DNA of 20,222 nt, taken from NCBI RefSeq assembly GCF_000003605.2, contig NW_003114465.1:54184-74405 (forward strand). The letters run 5' to 3'. Position 1 is the stretch's first letter. Every line of letters begins with the position of its first letter. Of the stretch, positions 9,279-17,610 are shown in pieces. The position numbers and the translations under genes were made by a program. This stretch comes from Saccoglossus kowalevskii. Its lineage: Eukaryota; Hemichordata; Enteropneusta; Harrimaniidae. The notes beneath the pieces were generated by a model. It was not told the origin of the DNA. It saw nothing but the letters and a program-made list of their open reading frames with translations, and did not search any database.

Positions 9279-9434
9279 GAAATGTATTCAAATTCATCCT
9301 GTTCTTGTCTTATTATGTATGATGACTTGAAAAAAAACACCAAGCCATGTGAAATGTATTCAAATTCATCCTGTTCTTGTCGTATTATGTATGATGACTT
9401 GAGAAAAAACACCAAGCCATGTGAAATGTATTAC
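9279..9434 (+). repeat. 72-bp tandem repeat, 2.2 copies
   Basis: gaaatgtattcaaattcatc begins at 9279 and 9351, with a third partial copy at 9423. The copies are nearly identical. Because 72 is a multiple of three, a repetitive minus-strand frame appears; it is an artefact. Confidence 0.9.
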
Positions 9435-9794
9435 CTTGTGCAATAATCGTTTCACAAAGTAATGATGAACTTGGTTTGGCATTGCTACTGATTACTATCA
9501 CTACTGATAATTTGTATTTAGATAATTAAATGTGCATTTAATCGTATATTAAATTCTCGCCTGGGAACTACTGTCCAAGGTTTTTTGGAGGTGGTGGCCA
9601 ACCTGGCCAGGCATTCAAGGAGAGTTTGTGCAAGCTTTTGTTCATCTTTTATTTGCGTTATGAAAACGTGGTTTATAAGATCTTTGCATAATTCTAGTCA
9701 TTACATCTACTGATTAGTTTTTATGCCTACTCTAAGCATTTGATTGGCAAGTGGGAAGACCACTATAATGTAAGGAAATATGTAAATTTCAATC

Positions 9795-10144
9795 TGTCTT
9801 TATCACCATGTTAATAAGGTGAGCTACTTGTATGTAATCCCATGATATTTTTTCTGTTTGATCGCAAGTGATTATTGCCAATGCATAATAAAGTTTTCCC
9901 ATTATGGAATGTTTTTCATTCTTTCATGGGAATACAAGAAGCTTCACAACTTTGCATTGAACTAGTCTGTTTATTTTACATTGCTGTGATCTGTCCCATT
10001 TTGCATCACTGTGGTAATGTATGATAATGTAACAGTAATTAGCAAAATGCATGTTCCTGCTGTAACTCATGATATTGTCGTCATTCCTCTCCATGTTTCT
10101 TTTTTGTGTTTCTTGATTTAATGTGTTGCTTCCCCACTTATTAG
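9795..10144 (+). repeat. Intron tail upstream of copy 2, duplicate of 2195-2502
   Basis: Homologous to the intron before copy 1 with moderate divergence. It keeps an intact acceptor (ccccacttattag) in front of the copy 2 first exon. No exon precedes it in the spacer, so any transcript using this acceptor must take its donor from elsewhere, for example from the exon upstream of copy 1. Confidence 0.7.
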
Positions 10145-10236
10145 GGTTTTGCAGTTGGAAATGGTTTATCAAGTCGTGAGCTAAACGACAACTCGTTGGT
10201 CTACTTTGCTTACTACCATGGTGTATTCGGAGATGA
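10145..10236 (+). CDS. CTSA: CTSA copy 2, exon 1 of those visible
   Basis: 92 bases, acceptor ttattag, donor gtaagt, phase 0 start and phase 2 end as in copy 1. Encodes [10 protein letters not shown] through [11 protein letters not shown]. Confidence 0.92.
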
Positions 10237-13200
10237 GTAAGTGTTCTTTTCTTATAACTTCATTCGTGTTGTGTTGTTGGTGACTGTGACTGGTGGCCAT
10301 TTTTGTCCCAAAAAATATTTACCAGATGTGTCTAATTTCATCTAAACTAGGTATTGACATCACTCGTGGTGGGTTACTGATGCACTTCATTTTGTTTCAT
10401 GATTTGATTCAAAATGGCGTACTGGTGGCCATTTATTTTATATTGTAACTTACATACCTATTTCTTAGAAACATTTTTTTTTCATTTTGTTTGAATTTTG
10501 TACAGGGGCTAAACATTTTCACTTTCTCTTCAATAGTTTTGGGGGTTTTGAGGAAATTTAACCAATTTAGCCATTTTGTTTATTAGTTTTCAATAGTCCC
10601 AGCTCATCTTCAACACACTTTTGACATGAGACACATATGCAAGCCATTTTCTGTCCTCAATATCAATTCAGCCAAATACAAATGACTTGCTATTACTATA
10701 TTAGTTCATTACTTTTACAATCAATTTTTTTGTAGTCTTTGGACCAATCTGAATGACTATTGTTGTAACCAAGGAGTGTGTAATTTCCACAATAACACTG
10801 ATGCTAACTGTCAACTTGCTGTAAGTACCAGAATGTACATACCCTATTTGATATATTGTGACTCCCTAACTAAGCATTTCAACTCTTATTATATTGTGAC
10901 TCCCTAACTAAGCATTTCAACTCTTATATTGTGACTCCCTAACCAAATGTTCCAACTTTTAAACTAGCAAAATTTCTCGTTGAATTATCGTATAAACAAA
11001 GACATACTATATTTGCTCTATTAGTAGCACATGTGCTCACAGAAATGTCAGGTCTATAAAAATGCATTGTATACGCATCTAATGAAGCAAATACTGTAAT
11101 CTTTTATTGGGAGGAGTTGGTTAACTACATCTTTTCATTAATATTTGATGTTCAACTTATCGGCTTTTTCCATATCTTGCCAATTTAATGTCCATTAAAT
11201 AGGATTAAATCTTTTCCAAATGTTATTCTCATGATTTGCCATTGAAAACCATAATCCAATGGCAGTTGGTTATCCAGTATCTAAGTCTTAGACTCAGACT
11301 GGAGTTAATATCACACAACGTTGCCAGGGATGGTTCTCTTTTAATTTTGGAGTAACAATATAGCCAAAGAAATGACCACACTAGATGGTAATAAAAATAT
11401 AGTTATGCATATATCTTTTGTTCTGCATATTATTCATTGTCTAAAGATTTAACACTATAGGTCAAATAGCCATGACTTTGAAGCCAGTCTTTCAAGTGCA
11501 ATGTCGTTCTATCTATTTTTTCAGTTACATCAAGTCAACCATTTTGTATTTGATGCTGGATTGAATGAATATGCTTTATACATGGACTGTGCCGGTGGAA
11601 TACCTCCACATTACTACAGATATAGAAATGATATGAAGAATGTCTTCAGTTTCTATCATTTTGAACTTCCGAAATGGAAACCACATAAGGTGAGTCAAGC
11701 ATTTAATTGTTCTTTTAACTGTCAATTCTCATCATCTTTTTTCTTTTTAAAATTTATTAAAAATCAACATGGTTTGTGTCAGCAAATATCAAATTTTGTG
11801 TGTTTTGTTTGGTTTATGTCGACAAATATCAAATTGTGTGTGTTTGGTTTGAGTCAACAAATGTCAAATTCTGTGTGGTTTGTGTCAGCAAATGTCAAAT
11901 TCTGTGTGGTTTGTGTCAGCAAATGTCAAATTCTGTGTGGTTTGTGTCAGCAAATGTCAAATTCTGTCAGTTTGGTTTGTGTCAGCAAATATCGAATTTT
12001 GTCTGTTTGGTTTGTGTCAGCAAATGTCAAATTATGTCTGGTTTGTGTCATCAAATATCGAATTCTGTCTGTTTGGTTTGGTTTGGTTTGTGTCAGCAAA
12101 TATCAAATTATGTCTGTTTAGTTTCTGTCAGCAAATATCAAATTCTGTCTGTTTGGTTTGTTTTGTGTCAGCAAATATCAAATTATGTCGGTTTAGTTTC
12201 TGTCAGCAAATATCAAATTCTGTTTGTTTGGTTTGTTTTTGCAAATATCAAATTCTGTCGGTTTAGTTTCTGTCAGCAAATATCAAATTCTGTTTGGTTT
12301 GAGTCAGCAAATATCAAATTTTGTTGTTTTGCTTTTTGTCAGCAACTGTCAAATTGATTTGTATCAGAGAATATCAAATTCTGTCTGTTTGGTTTGTATC
12401 AGAGAATATCAAATTCTGTCTGTTTGGTTTGTGTCATAAAATATCAAATTCTGTCTGTTTGGTTTGTGTCAGCAAATATCAAATACTGTGTGATTTGTGT
12501 CAGCAAATATCAAATTTTGTTAATTTGCTTTTTGTCAACAACTGTCAAATTGGTTTGTGTCAGCAAATATCAAATACTGTCCGTTTAGTTTCTGTCACCA
12601 AATATCAAATTCTGTCTGTTTGGTTTGGTTTGTGTCAGCAAATATCAAATTTTATCTGTTTGGTTTGAGTCAGCAAATGTCAAATTTTGTCTGTTTGGTT
12701 TGTGTCAGCAAATATCAAATACTGTCTGTTTGGTTTGTGTCACCAAATATCAAATTCTGTTTGTTTGGTTTGGTTTGTGTCAGCAAATATCGAATTTTAT
12801 CTGTTTGGTTTGAGTCAGCAAATGTCAAATTTTGTCTGTTTGGTTTGTGTCAGCAAATATCAAATACTGTCTGTTTGGTTTGTGTCACCAAATATCAAAT
12901 TCTGTTTGTTTGGTTTGGTTTGTGTCAGCAAATATCAAATTTTATCTGTTTGGTTTGAGTCAGCAAATGTCAAATTTTGTCTGTTTGGTTTGTGTCAGCA
13001 AATATCAAATACTGTCTGTTTGGTTTGTGTCACCAAATATCAAATACTGTCTGTTTGGTTTGTGTCAGCAAATATCAAATTTGGTTTTGGTTTGTGTCAG
13101 CAAATGTCAAATTCTGTAGTTTTGCTTTGAGTCAGCAAAAGTCAGTATGAATTTACACTTCTCTTCAATTAATTTATGCATTAGGCCAGTACCAAACAAC

Positions 13201-15989
13201 AAGCTGACCTGGATGCTGAAGACTGTGTAATATATATTTTATATCAAATATTCTTGTAGGTGATGTCAACATATAACCTGGCTGAGACTCCTCGATGTGC
13301 TAATGTATCTGCTCTCATCTCCTATCTAAACCAGGCATCAGTGAGGAAATCTTTGCATGTACCAAGCAAAGTGCAGGCATGGGATGTTTGTAGGTCAGTA
13401 TGGGCTTTTCACCATCAGTTGTAATTGGACAACTGTCTGCTCAATTGAATTGGACCTAATCTCACAAGTTTATTAGAAGGTCAAAACTGCACTTTTATCC
13501 ACCAGACTTTCTTGCCCAAATTTTTCTGCACTTTTTTTCTTATATTTTGTAATATTTCTGGAAATGGAGCGAACAGATGAAATTTGGGTCAATTTTTAGT
13601 TATCACTCAGAAAATTTGGCTATTTTTGTCCTAATCTTCTGAAGGAGAGTGCAGACTATAAAGCGAACTATTTTGTGACAAAAAAGTTGTGATTAACAAC
13701 CTATATGCAGATAGAGGTGACAACTTTTGATCTCAACCTGACTTCAAATATTATTTCCTTTGTTTTATTTTAAAATAGTACTGAAGTCGAAAACGGCTAC
13801 ACGTCAACATACGATACAATGTATGATCAATACAAAGCGTTATTACAGAAGTATAAAGGACTGGTATATAATGGTGATACTGATATGGCGTGTAATTTTC
13901 TTGGTAGTCAGTGGTTCGTGGATTCTTTGAATCTCAAGGTAATGTACATTGAATGTCACACACTATTAATCAGGACAAGAACATAAAAATTGTGAATATT
14001 GTACTTTTATACTGTATGTTGATGAATACATTGGACTATGAGGTTATTACGAGGATACCTGAAAGTATGCACAACGACAGTACAGCAGAAGTATCGACTG
14101 ATGGGCAGCGGAGGTCGATGCGACAGTGAACACTCTGAGTGCATACTTTGAGGTATTCTCGTAATAACCTTATTATTATACATCTTTTCCTTCTAAGGAT
14201 ACGTCATGGGAATGCCGAAATCCAAAAATTTTAGAACAGAATCAGCGAAGTTCTTTGTGTGGAGTCCCGGTTAAACCCTAGTGGTAGCCATGTTTGTTTT
14301 TATTATTGGAGGATGCTTACAAGCGTAGTCATTCCATATTTAGAATTCGCATTTCCTAATATGGTAGAATGAAAATACCCTGTAAAATACGGCACGCTGT
14401 AACCTATGGCGTCACGGTGACAGATGTATAATAATATGATTTATCATATGTCATGAAAAGAATGTTCTTGTAAAGTTTTTTTTTTGGTACATACAAAAAC
14501 AATCAATGAACATGTGTATTTTTGTTTTCTAATGAGCTGTTGTGTGTCCTGTAAACTCAAGATTTTTGTTTATTATAAAATCAAAATTTTATTTGTTGTT
14601 TACAGTATGAAGTGTCAACAACAATATTTAAAAAAAAAATACGTCTTCAACCATATTGTATCTTTAACTCTTCAATCACTGTGGAATACTTTATTTTCGC
14701 TGAAAAGGCTTTTGGTGTGGAATTTATTTTCACTGATTTTTGATGAGTTTAATATGAAATATAGGAAAACAAGTATTTTCACGGCATCATCCTTTCAGCA
14801 AAAATAAATTCATGGCGAAAATGAAGTATTCTACAGTACTTCAAATATTTTGGTGCAAGATTTTTCTCTAATTCCTATGTTAATTTACTTACATGGTTAA
14901 GTCATAATTTTTAAAAAATATATGGAAATAAATAATATGTCGGTTTATTTATTGAATGGTGACAAAAATTGGCCAGCCTGACTGTCCCTGTCAATGTTTT
15001 AGTCATTTTTTGTTTTGAACAATATCTGTCATAGGTCTTATAAAAACCATCTTATTTGGCAGGAAATAATAACCTAGCATAAGGAAAGTGATTATCTGTC
15101 CCAAGTTTGTTTAAATCAGTTGAAGTCAGAAGCGTGAATGTTTCAATGCTTCCAACAGCTTTATTTTTTGGATAACATTGCAAGGGGTTTTAAAGAGCCA
15201 TGCATTATGCAAATCACCATAGTTACTATTCTAAAAATACTCCAGTGTGAAATATATAAAGATAAATAATGCTTTCCACATGGACTTGGGGGTTACATTT
15301 TCAGTGGTGAGAATTTACACGCATTGTAGTGCATGTTTAATTCCTAGGCCTGAAAAACACACATGTAGATGCCATTGAGCGAAGCATATGACAAAACTTT
15401 CTAGTATATATTGAACTAACTAAACTGAAGATACCCTATTTCCCCCACACATAAACAATCCAATTTGTATGCTACCGTATGCTGCAAAGAATGCATACAA
15501 TTCTCAGGAAATTTCCTACAATATTAACATTTGAACCAAATTTCCTCTGTGTTGATCTTACATTGAACACACACAATCACTGTCAACAGTTATATTTAAT
15601 CTATGATAGTTCATTCAGTTTTGGGGGACAAACTAGACTTGCTTGCAGTCTGTTGCGATTTCGATGAAAAATTCTTAAAAATAAATATAAATTGCGTAAA
15701 TGAGGGGTGAACGCAAAAGTCCAACAGACTTGCCGTCAGTGTAAGGGCCCTCACATTACTGGCCAGTACGAAATGTTACACATCAAGATTTTACTTGTAA
15801 ATTTTGTTTTTGTTCAAGGAAACTCAAGAAAGACAAGCCTGGGTTCATAAGAAACAAGTTGCTGGATTCTACCATAAATACAAGAATCTCACGTTTGTCA
15901 CGGTCAAAGGTGCAGGTCACTTAGTTCCTCAGTGGAAACCTGGTCCTGCATATCAAATGATCACTAATTTTCTTACTGGAATAATTTGA
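10145..15989 (+). CDS. CTSA: Cathepsin A-like serine carboxypeptidase, C-terminal six exons (copy 2)
   Basis: Tandem second cassette of the family S10 carboxypeptidase at 2503-7749. Exons: 10145-10236, 10736-10820, 11525-11689, 13260-13393, 13779-13938, 15819-15989; 807 bases, 268 residues plus TGA. All splice sites and phases are intact and match copy 1, with no frameshift or internal stop, so it is not an obvious pseudogene. The catalytic Asp (13882-13884, in GDTDMACN) and His (15918-15920, in [11 protein letters not shown]) are present, as are the family cysteines and sequons (NNT, NVS, NLT). No exon for the N-terminal half with the Ser nucleophile lies between copy 1 and here. It could be an alternative C-terminal cassette of one gene, a truncated duplicate, or a gene whose 5' exons were lost. 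Confidence 0.92.
10270..10480 (+). repeat. Fragment of the ATGGC-rich dispersed repeat
   Basis: Contains ggtggccatttttg, ccaaaaaata and gattcaaaatggcgtactgg...ggccattt, matching units of the composite repeat at 5218-6560. It lies in intron 1 of CTSA copy 2; intron 1 of copy 1 carries element A instead. Confidence 0.6.
10736..10820 (+). CDS. CTSA: CTSA copy 2, exon 2
   Basis: 85 bases, acceptor tttttttgtag, donor gtaagt. Same protein segment as copy 1 exon 2 ([17 protein letters not shown]...). Confidence 0.92.
10855..10945 (+). repeat. Tandem repeat of 35-38 bp in CTSA copy 2 intron 2
   Basis: attgtgactccctaac starts at 10855, 10893 and 10928, and the second unit repeats most of the first. 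Copy 1 has two units at the equivalent place, so one unit was gained or lost after duplication. Confidence 0.75.
11525..11689 (+). CDS. CTSA: CTSA copy 2, exon 3
   Basis: 165 bases, acceptor tattttttcag, donor gtgagt. Same amino acids as copy 1 exon 3. The frame stays open past the donor only because it runs into the minisatellite, so retention of intron 3 would append a repetitive tail. Confidence 0.92.
11760..13143 (+). repeat. Minisatellite of about 40 units in CTSA copy 2 intron 3
   Basis: Units centre on gtcagcaaatatcaaattctgt followed by a gtttggttt spacer. The period is 31 bp near the left end (gtcag at 11884, 11915, 11946), then mostly 35 bp with 40-bp variants carrying an extra ggttt. 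A 145-bp higher-order unit appears at about 12590-13070. Since 31 and 35 are not multiples of three and the unit lacks stops in several frames, long overlapping frames (up to about 200 codons) appear in all three plus frames; none is a gene. Each unit carries a tgtcag that could act as a weak 3' splice site. Confidence 0.95.
12590..13070 (+). repeat. 145-bp higher-order repeat within the minisatellite
   Basis: The diagnostic variant ttttatctg recurs at 12650, 12795 and 12940, exactly 145 bases apart, with the same order of 35, 35, 35 and 40-bp variant units between (gagtcagcaaatg, aaatactg, gtcaccaaat, ggtttggttt). Three copies, the last incomplete. Confidence 0.85.
13260..13393 (+). CDS. CTSA: CTSA copy 2, exon 4 (divergent exon)
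   Basis: Acceptor atattcttgtag, donor gtcagt, 134 bases, phase 2 end. Encodes [19 protein letters not shown], then [18 protein letters not shown] and AWDVC. It keeps the disulphide cysteines and the sequon at the same place as copy 1, but lacks the Ser/Asn-rich start and is four codons shorter. It has no open frame long enough to be obvious without splicing. Confidence 0.9.
13394..13778 (+). other. CTSA copy 2 intron 4: no feature seen
   Basis: 385 bases of AT-rich sequence between exons 4 and 5. It lacks the long repeat present in the equivalent 2-kb intron of copy 1. Confidence 0.55.
13779..13938 (+). CDS. CTSA: CTSA copy 2, exon 5 with catalytic Asp
   Basis: Acceptor ttttaaaatag, donor gtaatg, 160 bases. 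It begins [19 protein letters not shown] and contains [20 protein letters not shown]. Joined to exon 4 it gives Cys-Ser where copy 1 has Cys-Asn. Confidence 0.91.
14036..14436 (+). repeat. Dispersed repeat element A, second copy, rearranged
   Basis: Same element as 2738-3072, in intron 5 of copy 2. Its left end (tatgaggttattacgagg...) is mirrored at 14136-14190 by an inverted segment (gtgcatactttgaggtat...ttattattatacatc). Read on the minus strand this is an element right end (gatgtataataa) fused to a left end (ggttattacga), i.e. a head-to-tail junction. No coding frame. Confidence 0.65.
14437..15818 (+). other. CTSA copy 2 intron 5, right part: no gene seen
   Basis: AT-rich, with chance frames up to 107 codons that lack family similarity and splice context. 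A very short inverted repeat (agtctgttg/caacagact) near 15647-15730 is too weak to call. Confidence 0.55.
15819..15989 (+). CDS. CTSA: CTSA copy 2, terminal exon with catalytic His
   Basis: Acceptor tttttgttcaag, 57 codons including TGA (15987-15989). Encodes [39 protein letters not shown] and ITNFLTGII. His of GAGH is catalytic by family precedent. Confidence 0.92.
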   Translation, partial: ETQERQAWVHKKQVAGFYHKYKNLTFVTVKGAGHLVPQWKPGPAYQMITNFLTGII

Positions 15990-16082
15990 TTATTAACAGA
16001 ACTAGCGTTATATTATTGGGTTTTAAGGACAGCAATTGAAAGATTCAATGTGGATCTGCATAGTTATACCACTCAAACCATG

Positions 16083-16088
16083 AATAAA
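16083..16088 (+). promoter_or_regulatory. Polyadenylation signal AATAAA, CTSA copy 2
   Basis: Canonical hexamer 93 bases after the copy 2 stop codon; the nearest good signal downstream. Confidence 0.55.
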
Positions 16089-16357
16089 TAATTCTGCTTT
16101 CAGATGTGAATTTTCTGTCTGTTTATGGTAATGTTCAAACACGATAGCAATGCAGCTAAGTACCTACATGTATGATATGAAATCAGTCATGCAGGTGACA
16201 CACAGCTACATTTCAGGAAACTGAAACTGTTTTTGCCAAATGACTTTTATTCTTCGACAGTTTCCCTTAGCAACCACTTGTATCCTCTTTACAAGACTAT
16301 TCCAGGCAATAAAACTCAATACATTTCTTTATTTTGATCAATAAACAAGCAGTCGGC

Positions 16358-16695
16358 TGAGATAGCTCCGCTGTTAGCAATGCACATTTTCAATTAAAGA
16401 ACAGAAGATATCATTAGAAAATGAACAATATGTATATTATCAAAGCAATGGGACTTGCTGTTTTCAACAAGGAGTCAAAATTAGATAATTGAGAATACCA
16501 TCACGAAATGAACAAATCTGAGAGAGGGCCACATGTAGTACCTATAAGTAATTGGACTTGCGGTATTCCCCAAAATTAAAGATATGATCATGAAATGAAC
16601 GCATTGAGGTCTACTCAAGGTACATATATACCAAGTATTAAAGCAACTAGGCTTGTAGTTTTCAAGAAGTCGAAAAAGTAAAACATTGACACAGA
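16358..16695 (+). repeat. Dispersed repeat B, first copy, with internal ~86-bp units
   Basis: Shares gttagcaatgcacatt, aacaaatctgagagagg, ttgaggtctactcaagg and a long identical tail (tacatatataccaagt...agtcgaaaaagtaaa) with 17968-18200. Internally it has about three 86-bp units beginning near 16410, 16496 and 16581 (at(a)tcat.a.gaaatgaac). Confidence 0.8.
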
Positions 16696-17083
16696 GGAAG
16701 ACTGACAATTATTACTTGTATGATAAGTTCCGCTCGACAAAAATATAAGATAGAAGTATTCAACAACTGTCATAATTTATTCATAAAGAAACAATTTTTA
16801 GATTTGCAAGTTAATCACCTTATTGAAGACAGATTCACACATGGATTAAACACTGCAGATGTGAGCATTAGTACAATACACATTTCATTCCAACTCTTAC
16901 TAAAAACACAAGTTGCAGCCACTGCATAAACTATTTCTATATACAGCTATTTACATGTCACAAATCTCTCAAGGCATGCAGGTCAGTTCTATTGAGCATG
17001 TGGCACAAATGTACCATCATGATTGGTTATTTGTCCCTGTATGGATGCTTCGAGTTCAGTTTTCATATTGAGACAACAATGGG

Positions 17084-17098
17084 CCCCCCCCCCCCCCC
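17084..17098 (+). repeat. Poly-C tract (15 C)
   Basis: GGG followed by fifteen C, in the spacer or PHKB 3' UTR. The length is likely to be variable and prone to sequencing error. Confidence 0.8.
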
Positions 17099-17415
17099 AA
17101 ATTAAATTTCTTGCATGATTGGGTCGATTTTATTTTAACATCACATGGGGTTCTCAGGTATATCTTTTTATCACATTCAGTTTTAGGTTGACTGGTAACC
17201 TGAATTTCAACATTTTATTCATACAAAGTGTCTGCCGCAGTTTGTATGTGCATTCATTTAGTTTTTGATAAACTATAATTGTCATTCAGTTTGGAGAATT
17301 GATCAATCTGATGCGTAATATAGTCATTGGTAAAGTTTGGCCAGACGTAAATAATCTGTATTAATTCATCCAGTTTAACCCTTTGAGCACTCAAGTCATG
17401 ATTATGCACATAATA

Positions 17416-17610
17416 TTAGCTAATAACACAAGCCTCAGATTGGTCAACCTGCACTGCGCTGTCGAGCAGTTTGTGGGTAACGGCTTTTGCCATGTAACTT
17501 GCTGTGCCATGTTTTGCAAATGGTGGGCAATCAAAAAACACAGTCATGTCATCTTGTTTTTCGTGGTCATGCAACTCTTTTTGGAAATCGTCAAACGCGT
17601 CATTCAGCAG
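17416..17610 (-). CDS. PHKB: PHKB terminal exon with CaaX box
   Basis: Acceptor (minus strand) ttttactttctccacag, then LLNDAFDDFQKELHDHEKQD, DMTVFFDCPPF, SYMAKAVTHKLL and ending SEACVIS, TAA at 17416-17418. 64 residues, phase 0. Cys-Val-Ile-Ser fits a farnesylation signal. Confidence 0.93.
   Translation of the reverse strand: MLNDAFDDFQKELHDHEKQDDMTVFFDCPPFAKHGTASYMAKAVTHKLLDSAVQVDQSEACVIS

Larger units (their letters stand above)
7771..9794. other. Spacer between CTSA copies, no coding exon recognised
   Basis: No block encoding the N-terminal half of a carboxypeptidase (GGPGCSS- or GESYAG-like motifs) and no other protein was recognised on either strand. It contains an inverted-repeat element at 8200-8333 and a 72-bp tandem repeat at 9279-9434; otherwise AT-rich unique sequence. 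Confidence 0.65.
16089..17415. other. Convergent spacer between CTSA copy 2 and PHKB
   Basis: The tail-to-tail interval must contain the PHKB 3' UTR. Minus-strand AATAAA (tttatt on plus) occurs at several places, the nearest to the PHKB stop being 17214-17219, but no one is clearly favoured. It holds a repeat copy at 16358-16695 and a 15-base C run (17084-17098). No gene recognised. Confidence 0.6.

Noticed and set aside
9125-9415. Minus-strand 96-codon frame with internal repeat
   Set aside because: Explained by the 72-bp tandem repeat, whose length is divisible by three; no family similarity or splice context.
11776-13130. Overlapping long plus-strand frames (up to about 200 codons) reading [12 protein letters not shown]-like repeats
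   Set aside because: They are generated by the minisatellite in three frames at once. The period is not a multiple of three and the sequence lies between two well-supported CTSA exons.
11760-13143. CRISPR array (31-35 bp regular repeats)
   Set aside because: There are no unique spacers, the units abut directly, and the context is a spliceosomal intron of an animal gene.
15640-15732. Short inverted repeat agtctgttg / caacagact as a MITE
   Set aside because: Only nine perfect bases and no target duplication; could be chance.
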